Shown one piece after another: positions 17,271 to 26,300 of a stretch of 42,562 nt of DNA (the stretch's first letter is position 1; each line of letters starts with the position of its first letter). Below the pieces are notes generated by a model, which saw only the letters and a list, made by a program, of their open reading frames with translations, was not told where the DNA came from and ran no database searches. This stretch comes from Deltaproteobacteria bacterium (GTDB lineage: Bacteria > Desulfobacterota > DSM-4660 > Desulfatiglandales > HGW-15): positions 1-42,562 of the forward strand of contig JAFDEE010000037.1 in NCBI GenBank assembly GCA_019310525.1, given 5' to 3'. The position numbers and the translations under genes were made by a program.

Positions 17271-17285
17271 AAAATTGACTATCAT
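17257..17285 (+). promoter_or_regulatory. Candidate promoter for the sigma-54 activator gene
   Basis: TTGCCC (17257-17262) and TATCAT (17280-17285) are 17 bp apart, and the ATG at 17294 lies nine bases past the -10 box. With no Shine-Dalgarno in front of that ATG, the messenger may be leaderless or nearly so. The -35 box falls inside the dyad at 17254-17270. Confidence 0.4.
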
Positions 17286-17293
17286 TTCTTTCC

Positions 17294-18943
17294 ATGAAAC
17301 TGAAGCCCAACTATGCACCTGAATTCGAATCCATGAGGGACCTCCTCCTGGACATGTCCCAGGAGAGGGATGTAAACGTGCTCCTCAACATGATCGTAAC
17401 CCGGCTGGCCGCTCGGCCCCATGTCTTAATGGCGCGGATCTGGCTGGTGGAGGATGGAGACCGCTGTGATTCCTGTGCCATGAGGAGCCAATGCGAAGAC
17501 CGCGGGAAATGCCTCCATCTGGCGGCCAGTGCCGGAGAGCCCGAAGCCGAGGAGTTGCTCGACTGGAAGCGGCTCCCTTTGGGGGCGGGTATATTGGGGC
17601 ACATTGCAAACATGAGGGGCTGTTGGAGGAAAGACGATATAACGGTTGATTGCAGCCGTGTTGAGCAACAGGAATGGGCTCAGCGCCTCGGGATCAAGTA
17701 CATAGTGGGGAAACCTCTCCTTCACAAAGGGGAAATTCTCGGAATATTAGGGCTCTTCCTCCTTATTCCCCCGGTTCGGGAAGGCCCCATCTGGTTGCGG
17801 ATGATCGCCAACCACGCGGCCATCGCCGTGGCCAATGCGCGGGCCTTCGAGGAGATAGAACGTCTTAAGAGGGGGCTCGAACTGGAAAACGCCTACCTCA
17901 GGAAAGAACTCAACAAGATCCAGGCCTTCGGAGATATCATAGGAAAGAGCCCTGCCCTTCTTAACGTCCTTGAACAAATCGAACTGGTCGCCCCCACAGA
18001 TGCCAGCGTGTTGATTCTAGGCGAATCAGGGACGGGCAAGGAACTGGTCGCTCGGGAGATTCACCGGAGAAGCCTCCGCCGGGAACGGCCGATGATCAAG
18101 GTGAACTGCGCCACCATTCCAAGGGGCCTTTATGAAAGTGAGTTTTTCGGGCATGTGAAAGGGGCCTTTACCGGCGCCCTGAAAGACCGGGCCGGCCGGT
18201 TCCAGGCCGCCGACGGCGGCACCCTGTTTCTGGACGAGGTGGGAGAGATCCCTTGGGACCTCCAAAGCAAGCTCCTTCGCGTTCTGCAGGAGGGCCGCTA
18301 TGAGCGGATCGGGGAAGAGGTGACCCGGGAGGTGGACGTCCGTATCATATCGGCCACCAATAGGGATCTAAAAAAAGAGATCAGGGAGGGCCGTTTCCGC
18401 CAAGACCTTTTCTACCGTCTAAACGTTTTCCCCATCGAGGTGGTACCCCTCCGCAACCGAAAGGAAGACATCCCCCTCCTCGCTGCCCATTTCCTGAAAC
18501 GGGTATGCGAAAAAATGAACCGTCCCCTGCCGATCCTTTCCAAGGAAAATCTCGACCAATTGCAACACTACTGGTGGCCGGGGAATGTCCGCGAACTCCA
18601 GAACGTCATAGAAAGGGCCGTAATCACCTCCAGATCCGGCACCCTCAGCTTCGACCTTCCAAGGGAATCCCGGAGGCCCGTTCCCCTCCGCCGGGACCAT
18701 GGAGCCGGAGAAAAGGAACCAATGGAGGTCATTTCCGAGGAGGCAATCCAGAAACTGATCCGGGAAAACACCCTTTGCGCCCTGAAAAAAACCGGGTGGA
18801 AGGTTTACGGACCGGACGGGGCGGCCGCTCTGCTGGGTGTGAAGCCCACAACCCTTTCGGCACGGATCAAAAAAATGGGCCTGCAAAGGCCCACATCCCA
18901 CTCCTACGAGACACCTTTTCCTCCCAGGCGCCGGTATGCCTAA
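17294..18943 (+). CDS. Sigma-54-dependent transcriptional activator, GAF-AAA+-Fis
   Basis: This 549-residue NtrC/NifA-type regulator has an N-terminal GAF sensor (about 15-185) with a four-cysteine insertion (C58, C61, C67, C73; spacing C-x2-C-x5-C-x5-C) that could bind a metal or Fe-S cluster or sense redox. The AAA+ domain (about 212-450) has Walker A GESGTGKE (243-250), the sigma-54-contacting GAFTGA loop (290-295) and Walker B LFLDE (311-315). The C-terminus carries a Fis-type helix-turn-helix ([20 protein letters not shown]). It is transcribed away from the TRAP/dehalogenase operon, whose -24/-12 promoter is in the shared intergenic space, so it is very likely that operon's activator. 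The inducer, possibly the imported substrate, is unknown. The start has no clear Shine-Dalgarno; an internal ATG at residue 14 is the alternative. Confidence 0.92.
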   Translation: MKLKPNYAPEFESMRDLLLDMSQERDVNVLLNMIVTRLAARPHVLMARIWLVEDGDRCDSCAMRSQCEDRGKCLHLAASAGEPEAEELLDWKRLPLGAGILGHIANMRGCWRKDDITVDCSRVEQQEWAQRLGIKYIVGKPLLHKGEILGILGLFLLIPPVREGPIWLRMIANHAAIAVANARAFEEIERLKRGLELENAYLRKELNKIQAFGDIIGKSPALLNVLEQIELVAPTDASVLILGESGTGKELVAREIHRRSLRRERPMIKVNCATIPRGLYESEFFGHVKGAFTGALKDRAGRFQAADGGTLFLDEVGEIPWDLQSKLLRVLQEGRYERIGEEVTREVDVRIISATNRDLKKEIREGRFRQDLFYRLNVFPIEVVPLRNRKEDIPLLAAHFLKRVCEKMNRPLPILSKENLDQLQHYWWPGNVRELQNVIERAVITSRSGTLSFDLPRESRRPVPLRRDHGAGEKEPMEVISEEAIQKLIRENTLCALKKTGWKVYGPDGAAALLGVKPTTLSARIKKMGLQRPTSHSYETPFPPRRRYA

Positions 18944-18954
18944 AAGAGAAACCT

Positions 18955-19752
18955 TTATTCCCGGAACCCGTCAGGAACGGGTTCCCCGTCCACATAAACC
19001 CTCCCTTCGTCGTCCAGGGCAAAACGGCCCCGGGCGACCATCTCCAGGGTTCTTGGGAAAATCCTCCAGTCACCTTTTTCCTTTAGGAGGCGCTGATGCT
19101 CCCCGGCCACTTCGAGCAATCGTTTCCTGTCCTTTTCAAGCACTTCGAGGGGAGCGGGAAGCTCCACCTTCAGGGGATTGGAAACCATCAAGAGGGGCCC
19201 CGTGTCCACACCCTCATCGGTCCAGATGGTGGAGGATCGAAGATGGGTCTCCCCGGCCAGGATAGCATCCAGGACAGCATGTTCCCCGACGTATTTCCTT
19301 TTCCCCTGGGGAGTCAAAATGGAGAGATCAGCAGGGTGCACGTTGATACACCGCCCTAAGGTAATGTAACTCATGTAACCCCCGAGGGCCACGACATCGA
19401 TCTCAAAGCAATGGATGAGTTTCCGGGCGACCTCGTCGTAGGCCTTCCGGGCCGCCAGACCTTCCGGTGTCGAGACGGTTCTCTTGAGGCCCCGCCGGGA
19501 ATGAAATGCCCTGATATCGTAACTGAAATAGGGAATACCTTGCGCCCGGGCGATTTCCTCCCCCCTGGAGGTTCCGTCCGAACGGTCGCTGAAGATGAAG
19601 ACCACCTCATAAGGAGGGCGGCCTTCCTCATCCTCCAAACGCTTCTGGGCCTCAAGGAGTTTGACGATATTGGTGCCCGAGCCTGACATGAAGGCCGCAA
19701 CCCTCATCGGGCGGCCTGCCTTCTCAGGATCAAAGATGGGCTTGGGGGTCAT
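18955..19752 (-). CDS. PurN-like formyltransferase family protein
   Basis: This 265-residue protein resembles phosphoribosylglycinamide formyltransferase, which uses 10-formyltetrahydrofolate in purine synthesis. The N-terminal MSGSGTNIVKLLEA segment is the phosphate-binding loop of the family. The catalytic triad positions appear as N137, H139 and D183 (INVHPADLS and GVDTGPLL). It is longer than typical PurN (about 200-215 residues), with an extra segment around 83-105 and a sequence KRKYVGEHAVLDAI where PurN normally has a PGLH loop. A true purine role is possible, but a different formyl or acyl acceptor cannot be excluded. It converges on the activator gene (11 bp between) and follows the phosphoglycerate kinase gene on the same strand. 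A strong AGGCGAGG precedes the ATG. Confidence 0.78.
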   Translation of the reverse strand: MTPKPIFDPEKAGRPMRVAAFMSGSGTNIVKLLEAQKRLEDEEGRPPYEVVFIFSDRSDGTSRGEEIARAQGIPYFSYDIRAFHSRRGLKRTVSTPEGLAARKAYDEVARKLIHCFEIDVVALGGYMSYITLGRCINVHPADLSILTPQGKRKYVGEHAVLDAILAGETHLRSSTIWTDEGVDTGPLLMVSNPLKVELPAPLEVLEKDRKRLLEVAGEHQRLLKEKGDWRIFPRTLEMVARGRFALDDEGRVYVDGEPVPDGFRE

Positions 19753-19834
19753 GGTATCCTCGCCTCCCTTCCCGAGGCCTGCTGGGCCGGGAAAGAGTTA
19801 TTATTGACAGAGCCCTTGGAACACGAAGCATTTC

Positions 19835-21130
19835 TTACCGATCCATCAGGACTTCTACGGGTTTGATTCCATAAGGACTTCCTTCCTCAATGGCCGCCAG
19901 GACACTCCCGCCCCCCGTGAAATAATAGGTCAGGGGATCGTCGAGGCCGGAGAGGTAGACACCTGGGCAAAGGTTCTTGAGTTCCTGGAGCGTGTCTCCC
20001 CCGGCGAACAATTTGCGGGCCGAGGAATTGGAGGCGATGAGACGGTACAGGGCCTCTGATCCCTCGTAAAAGTCCGGCATGTACCCCATGACGGCGTTTA
20101 CGAAAAGGGTTCCGGCCGAGCCGATGGCCTCTCTCACCCTTTCCTCCTCGAGGGAGCGGGGGTGGATGTCCAGTATGTAACCGTAAGAGCCTCCTTCTTC
20201 AAGATCCTTGATTTCAAGGGTCCTGAAGCGGCCCTCCCTTTTGCCTTCCATGGTCTCGGACTCCACAAGGAAGGGCATTTCGAGGATCTTGTTTTCCTTG
20301 CGATCCCTTTCAACGAGGACGGATGCCTGGGCCTTTTCCTCCTCGGAAACACCCCGGATATTCACCCCGTACTTGGCCGCCAGAAAGGCATTGTAAAGAA
20401 GCCCTCCGAGGATGAGGTGGTCGGCCCTTTCATAAAGGGCCTGCAAAGGGCCGATCTTGGTATCATACTTGGACCCTCCAATGATCCCTACAAAGGGCCT
20501 CTGGGGATTGAGCACCCGATCCAGGCCGGACAGCTCCCTCTGGAGCAACAGGCCCGCATAGGAGGGGAGCCGGGTTGCAATATCATAGGTGGAGGCATGG
20601 GGCTGCCAGGAACCAAAGGCGTCGTTCACGAAAAGGTCGGCAAGGCCCGCCAGCTCCCCGGCGAACTGTTCCCTTTCAGGGCCCGAGGACTGTTCACCCT
20701 GGAACCACCTGGTGTTGGGAAGGTAGATCATTCCTATTTTCCCGGACAGCAATTCCTCCACCGCGGACCGGATGGAAGAATCCAGGTGGAGGATACCCCT
20801 TTCAGGGTCCTTCGGAAATTCCGGGACGTGGATACGGATCGGCAACTTGTTCCTGAGGTACTCAACGATGGGAAGGATCGATTCACCTTCCCTGCATTGA
20901 ATCCGCCCCGTCTTCTTGTCCCGCGGCCGGCCCACATGGGTCATCAATATAGGCCGCCCACCCTTTTCGGCGATTCCGTAAAGGGTGGGAAAAGTGGCTT
21001 CGATCCGGTAGGGATCCTTGATCCGGCCGTTTTTTACCACGTTGTGATCCACCCGGACCAAAACGATCCGGTCCTTTAATTCCGCCTGCTGCATGACCCT
21101 GAGGTTTGGATTCTGTCCTATTGATTCCAT
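19835..21130 (-). CDS. pgk: Phosphoglycerate kinase, divergent
   Basis: This 431-residue protein has the phosphoglycerate kinase fold order: the VLVRVDHNVV motif (usually RVDxNVP), HVGRPR, the LFVNDAFGSWQPHAST segment (usually VNDAFGTAHRAHAS), the nucleotide-binding IIGGSKYDTKI (usually GGAKVSDKI), FAGGDTL, and the terminal FTGGGSVLAAIE (usually TGGGASLE). The order and spacing fit, but each signature differs from the textbook form and the protein is longer than the usual 390-400. It is either a divergent glycolytic enzyme or a paralogue with another acyl-phosphate substrate. A GGGGGA ribosome binding site precedes the ATG. A TTGATT-N17-TATAGC pair is visible on the minus strand upstream. Enolase is 5.5 kb away on the other strand. 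Confidence 0.8.
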   Translation of the reverse strand: MESIGQNPNLRVMQQAELKDRIVLVRVDHNVVKNGRIKDPYRIEATFPTLYGIAEKGGRPILMTHVGRPRDKKTGRIQCREGESILPIVEYLRNKLPIRIHVPEFPKDPERGILHLDSSIRSAVEELLSGKIGMIYLPNTRWFQGEQSSGPEREQFAGELAGLADLFVNDAFGSWQPHASTYDIATRLPSYAGLLLQRELSGLDRVLNPQRPFVGIIGGSKYDTKIGPLQALYERADHLILGGLLYNAFLAAKYGVNIRGVSEEEKAQASVLVERDRKENKILEMPFLVESETMEGKREGRFRTLEIKDLEEGGSYGYILDIHPRSLEEERVREAIGSAGTLFVNAVMGYMPDFYEGSEALYRLIASNSSARKLFAGGDTLQELKNLCPGVYLSGLDDPLTYYFTGGGSVLAAIEEGSPYGIKPVEVLMDR

Positions 21131-21159
21131 TTGACAAGTCCCCCGGTTTCTTCCATATT
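21131..21159 (+). promoter_or_regulatory. Weak candidate promoter for the cupin gene
   Basis: TTGACA (21131-21136) is followed after 17 bp by CATATT (21154-21159), pointing at the cupin gene 135 bp away. The -35 box is perfect and the -10 box has four of six bases. This is a pattern match only. Confidence 0.33.
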
Positions 21160-21294
21160 GAAATTTTCAGACCCCGAAATGGGACACCTACCTCTAGTCA
21201 GTATTATTACAGCTATAGTCCAATTGTCCGGCCGAATCAACGCCAAAGGCATGACCACCCCACGAGGAAACCACCAGAAGAGGAGTAAAAAATC

Positions 21295-21636
21295 ATGATC
21301 GTCAGGAACCTGCGTGATCCGGAGGTACTGGAAACGACTTACATCGCCCATGGGGGCGCCGTCGCGCAAATGATCCTGGACCGGCGGACCCTGAAGGAGA
21401 TAGGATTCCTGGCCGTCGCCCAACTGGCCCCGGGAAGGACCATAGAAACGCACCAAGACCCCATGGAGGAGATCTATTTCATCATGCAGGGGGAAGGAGA
21501 GATGACGGTGGACGAAGAAACCCGTCATGTGAAACCAGGCGATGCCATCTGGATCCCTACTGGATCCTCCCACGGCCTGACCAACTCGGGAAAGGAAAAT
21601 CTTGTCATCCTGGTGACGGCCTCCCCGGCCTGGTAA
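21295..21636 (+). CDS. Single-domain cupin protein
   Basis: This 113-residue protein is a small beta-barrel cupin. Motif 1 is seen in THQDPMEEIYFIMQGEGEM (a histidine, two glutamates and a glycine, with aspartate in one usual histidine position) and motif 2 in PGDAIWIPTGSSHGL, with its histidine. Such proteins bind a metal and act as isomerases, dioxygenases or simple sensors; no specific reaction can be assigned. The start at 21295 has GAGGAG upstream. It is transcribed divergently from the phosphoglycerate kinase gene. Confidence 0.85.
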   Translation: MIVRNLRDPEVLETTYIAHGGAVAQMILDRRTLKEIGFLAVAQLAPGRTIETHQDPMEEIYFIMQGEGEMTVDEETRHVKPGDAIWIPTGSSHGLTNSGKENLVILVTASPAW

Positions 21637-21911
21637 ACGTGGGGAACGCTCCGCAATGACTAAACCTTTGCATTCCTCCGACCGATAAGCCCTTAAGGGG
21701 GATCTGGATCTCAGTGATTGTTTGGGCATCGAAAGAGGAAAAAAACGCCGGCGACGGAGATGATACGGAAAAGAGGACTGGTGCCTCGTCAGATATACCT
21801 TCACCCGCTGGGACTCCCGGAAACGGATCAAACGGTCCTCGAACAGTTTCCCTTCATTTCAAGGACGGGCAAACACCCCTTCCTGTCCCCGCCACCACCG
21901 GAGAGGGAAGG

Positions 21912-22973
21912 ATGGAGCGTTTTTCAGATATCGTGAGGTTCAGGGAGAAGAAGCAGATGGATAAGGATTCTTCTCGAAGCAGGAACAAGGATAAGGACCT
22001 GTGGTTCCGCGAGTTCGACATCCGGAAGGTGGAGGGAGATCAGCCATCCCAGACCTCGGAGGCATCTGAGGCTTCCGGAGAAGAGCCCAATGCCCGCCGG
22101 GCTTATGAAAGGCTTCGGGAAAGGGCACGGGAGACGAGAAAACGGGTTCGGGAGGACCAGGATCTTGACGCCGCCGGGATCCTGTCCGATCTCGAATATG
22201 TCCTGGAAAATCACCTCCTCGAGGATCTTTTTGAGTATGCCATGATGAGCCCCGAAGATCCTGAACAGATCCTCTCCCAGATCCTTGACGTGACCATCGT
22301 GGCCCTCAAGCTGGGAGCCGGGTTGGGTTACGGAAAGCAGGAACTCCTGGATCTGGGGCTCGCAGCCTTCCTTGAAAACATAGGCATGTACAAGATTCCC
22401 GAATCCATCATCGAGAAGCGGGGCCGGCTGGATGAGCGGGAAATGGCCCTGATGCGGGAACATCCCATTTTGAGCGCAGAGATCCTTTCCCGACTCGGTG
22501 AGCCGTTCCAGTGGGTTTCCGATGTGGCCCTCCAGGTTCATGAGCGGGCCGATGGATCGGGCTATCCGAAGGGACTGAAAGGGGAAGAGATAGGAGAACC
22601 GGCATCCATCATCGGGCTGGCAGACACCTATGTAGCCATGATCAAGCGCAGGCCGCACCGTGACAAGTTCCTGCGCGCCGACGCGGTCAAGCTGATCCTC
22701 AAGGAAGGAAAAACCCTGTTTCCGGAAAAGGTGCTGAAGGTCTTCCTGGAGCACATTTCCCTCTTCCCCCTTAACACCTTGGTACGACTGAACAACGATT
22801 TCATAGCCAGGGTCATCGCCACCGACCCCGGACAGCCCCTGCGGCCTACCCTGGAACTCCTCCAGGACGGGCGGAACGCTCCCCTGAGGGACAGGAAGGT
22901 CATCCGTCTTGTTGACCATCCCGAGCTTTCCATCCTGGAGGCGGTGGATGAGAGCGTCCTGGCAGGACATTGA
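21912..22973 (+). CDS. HD-GYP-like domain protein with degenerate HD site
   Basis: This protein of about 353 residues has a charged N-terminal part (1-90, rich in K, R, E) and a C-terminal HD-GYP-type domain. The HERADGSGYPKGL motif (H210-L222), which defines the GYP part of c-di-GMP phosphodiesterases, is present. The paired HD residues are not: where LLHDIGK is expected, the sequence is FLENIGMYKIPE, with E155-N156 replacing His-Asp, and the upstream metal histidine is also missing. It is therefore unlikely to be a normal phosphodiesterase and may bind c-di-GMP or act by protein contact. The open frame extends to 21714, but ATG 21912 follows a GGAGAGGGAAGG and begins the more protein-like sequence. 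It precedes the SPOR kinase gene on the same strand. Confidence 0.8.
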   Translation: MERFSDIVRFREKKQMDKDSSRSRNKDKDLWFREFDIRKVEGDQPSQTSEASEASGEEPNARRAYERLRERARETRKRVREDQDLDAAGILSDLEYVLENHLLEDLFEYAMMSPEDPEQILSQILDVTIVALKLGAGLGYGKQELLDLGLAAFLENIGMYKIPESIIEKRGRLDEREMALMREHPILSAEILSRLGEPFQWVSDVALQVHERADGSGYPKGLKGEEIGEPASIIGLADTYVAMIKRRPHRDKFLRADAVKLILKEGKTLFPEKVLKVFLEHISLFPLNTLVRLNNDFIARVIATDPGQPLRPTLELLQDGRNAPLRDRKVIRLVDHPELSILEAVDESVLAGH

Positions 22974-23333
22974 TTTCCTCTCCATCGGGCCCCCCGAAGA
23001 CCCTTCGAGGAGGCGGCTTTAAGACGGCTTTTTCCGGGCGGGGATTCCCCGGAGACCTTTGAAAAACGTTCGTTTTTGTTCAAGATCAAGGAAGGCGAAA
23101 ATTTTAACCGCCCCGCTTGGGGGCCAAGCGGGACAGGCATCCATACATTGGAGTATTTCGAGGATTAAAATTTGAGTCTGACCTGTCTGCCGTGCCTGCC
23201 TGTCCTGTCGGAACGGCAGATAGGCCCGGCACAGGCAGGCGCAGAGATTGGGCAAAAGGGGGCGTTTTTCAAAGGTCTCGCCTGTAGACCGGGCTTAGGG
23301 GAGGAAACATCAAAAAAAGAGGGGCGACACAAC
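22974..23333. other. Intergenic region mostly occupied by a repeat element
   Basis: Apart from the inverted-repeat element at 23052-23279, this gap holds only the end of the preceding transcript and the leader of the kinase gene. No small gene is supported. Confidence 0.5.
23052..23279. repeat. Inverted-repeat element, family A, copy 1
   Basis: GAGACCTTTGAAAAACG (23052-23068) and its exact reverse complement (23263-23279) bound a 228-bp non-coding element. The left part carries TTCAAGATCAAGGAAGGCG and ATTTTAACCGC, then a palindrome CCCGCTTGG/CCAAGCGGG (23112-23132), then GTATTTCGAGGATTAAAATT. The right part has a second long palindrome built on TGCCTGCCTGT, then GGCAAAAGGGGGCGTTTTTC. The same parts in the same order occur at 38077-38503. 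It encodes nothing and is probably a MITE-like or BIME-like element. Confidence 0.82.
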
Positions 23334-26300
23334 TTGTCTTGGAAAGAACTCTACGGCCTGGAGATTCGACACGCCGTCAGACATAGAGTATTTCTGCTGG
23401 TGCTGATCGTTGTGGTCTGCCTCCTGTCGTCTCTCCTATACTCTTTCCTGACGGCCCCGTCCCCTCATTACGTATCCCGCTGCACCCTCCTCTTTGAAAA
23501 ACGACCTCTTCTTCCTTCATCACTTTCCTCAGGGCCGCTTCTCCAAGGGGAAGAATACCTGTTCTCCCAGGTCTCCGTCATCAGGAGCCCCGGCCTCATC
23601 CTGGATGCCCTGGCGGCCCTCGGAGAGATCCCCGAGGCACCTTCAAGGGGCAATGGGCGACTCGATCCCGGATCGGCCTTGCGGGCCGAGGAACTTCTCT
23701 CCCGCCTTTCGGTGAAAGCAGACCCACGGGGATCCACCCTAGGAATCGAGGTCACGGCTGATGATCCCCGCCGTTCCCGAAACATGGCGGAGGCCCTGGT
23801 CCGGGCCTATCTCAGGCACCGGGAGAAAACGGCCAAGAGCTCCTTGCAAAAATCCCTGGAGGCCATCGAAAAACAAATAGAGGAGGTAAGCCTCGAGGTT
23901 AAAAAAGCCCGGGAATCCCTGGAAAGTTACCTTCTGGAAAACGGGGTGTTTGACCCTGAATTGCGCGGGAAAAGTCTCTCCAGGGAGAGGGAGCGGATAA
24001 GGGAAAAATCTCGGGGCCTGCTCCTGGAAAAACAGCGACTTCAAGCCGTCTTGTCCCGTCTCCAGGTCTTCACTCGGCATCTTGAGCCGCCCTCCGTGGA
24101 TTTCCATACCGACAAGGCGGGCCCGGAATATGCCAAGCTGAACCGTACCCTGCTCGCCCTGCTGAAGGAGAGGGCGAAGGCCCTTGGAAATCCACCAATT
24201 CCCAAAAGAAGCAAACTCGAACGGAAGATAAAGGCCATCTCTCAAAAAATGACGAACCTCCTTTCCCGGCGGATTCGGGGAATGGAGGATGAAATCAAAG
24301 GGCTCCAAGAAAAAGAGTCGGAATTGTCCTTTGAGCTGGAATCCCTCCTGAAGAGGAGGTTGGAAGTCGAGGGACTGAAGCTTGAACTGAAAGGCCGCCG
24401 GGAAACCCTCCTCCTTTTGGAGAAGAAAAAGGTTGAAATGCTTGCGGGAGGTTCGGGAGACGACTGGAGCGTGAAGATCCTTCAACCCCCGTCTCTGCCG
24501 CGGGAGCCGGTGAGTACCCCGAACCATGCCGCTGCCGGCATCCTGGGGGCCATGGCCGGCCTGGTGATCGGCCTTGCCACGATCTTCTTTCTGGAACACT
24601 TCAGTTTCCCATACAGAATCCTGGAGGCAACGGAGAAGGCCTTGAAGATCCCGGTCCTCGGAGTCATTCCCCGGGCGGGGTCCCTCCCCGACCATCCCGG
24701 GGAGATGGGTGAACGGTCTCGGGGAGCCCCTGATCTCCGGTCTTATCTGGCCGATCATCTCTCCCGGGACTCACAGGTGGCGGAGAGTTTTCGGGCCCTC
24801 CAGGTCAATGTCCTTCAGGGAGGAAAAGGTATCAAGAAAACCTTACTGGTTACCAGCGCCTCTTCAGGGGAGGGCAAGACCTTTACGGCCGTCAACCTGG
24901 CACTTGTATCGGCCCAGGCGGGGATCAAGACCCTCCTGGTGGACGCTGACCTGAGAAGGCCCCGTATCGCAAGGCTCTTCGGCATCAAAGAAGAACCCGG
25001 CCTCTCCGATGCCTTGCTCGGAGCCATACATTGGCGGGATGCCCGCAGGACGGTGACGGATCTCCTCATGGGATCCTTGACGCCTGATGACCTCATAAGG
25101 GTCCGGGGCCTGGACCATCTGGATCTGCTGACGGCCGGACGCCCCGTTTCCAATCCCATCGGGCTCTTTCAATCCGGGCCCCTCGGGACATTAATGAAAG
25201 AAATCCAAGATTCCTACGATCTGGTCATCCTGGACACTCCCGTCTGCCTCTCCTCGGCCGAAGTGTTTCTCCTGGGCGACATTGCGGACGAGGTCCTCCT
25301 GGTTCACGGGATCGGGGTGACAGCCGGGAGGCTGCTCAAAAGGGCATCAAGGGTGCTCGGGCGGGCGGAATGTCCGCCTCTGGGCCTCGTTCTCAACGGG
25401 ATCAGGGGGCGGCTCGGGTCTTGGAACGGAAATTGGAGAGTCACGAAAACTCCCTTTCCATCGGAGCCTGGAGAGGAAAGCCTCCGCACGGGGAAAGAAT
25501 ATTTCTCCCGTGAAAAGGATAGAACTGTTCCTCTGAAAGGGGATGGGAGTCTTCTTGGCGCCTTACCCTCCCCCAGAACACCCCATCTTATCGTAGGACT
25601 CTTCTTCCTGGGAATCGGTCTTCTCTGGCTTGGGGGGCAACTCGATCATACTCCTGTTCCGAATGATTCCCTCTCATCAAATCCGGCTGCTTTCCGGGAA
25701 AAGCAGGAAATCGATAAAACACACCCTTCCGAAACCGATAAGGCCGGATTAACACTGAAATCATCCGGCACTTCAACCGAATCGCTTCCAGCCCTTCCGC
25801 CGGTAACCGCCTCTTCATCCGCCCCGTCTGCTTCCCGGGAAAAGGCAAAAAATCCGCCCAAGGTCCAGACTCTTCCCATGGCAAAGGAAAAAACTCCTTC
25901 TCCTCCCATCTCTTCCAGTCCTCCGTCCCTACTGCCCTACTCCCTTTACCTGGGATCGTTCAAGACCCTGAAACGAGCTGAAAAGGCCGTCTCCATTTAC
26001 AGCAGGAAAGGATTGTCTCCTTACTGGACCCGCGTGTATTTCAAGGAAAAGGGCTGGTGGTATCGGGTCTATGCCGGCACCTTCAGGGACAGGATGGAGG
26101 CGGAAGCCGTCCTGAATGGATTGGACCTTAAGGAAGCGGAGATCAAGATGACCCGGTATGCCAACCTGGTGGGGGAGTACTCGGATGCCGGCGAGTTGAA
26201 GGATCGCATGGATCAACTGAGAAAACTCGGGTATTGCCCTTACACCCTTCCCGAACCGGGAGGCCGAACCAGGCTTTACGTGGGTGCCTACCTGACGCGG

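Noticed and set aside
18958-18985. Hairpin GGAACCCGT/ACGGGTTCC as bidirectional terminator
   Set aside because: It lies inside the last codons of the PurN-like gene and has no U-tract, so it may only reflect coding sequence.
23172-23333. 54-residue N-terminal extension of the SPOR kinase
   Set aside because: Encoded by the right half of the repeat element, so more likely untranslated; the Wzz-type sequence begins after the TTG at 23334.
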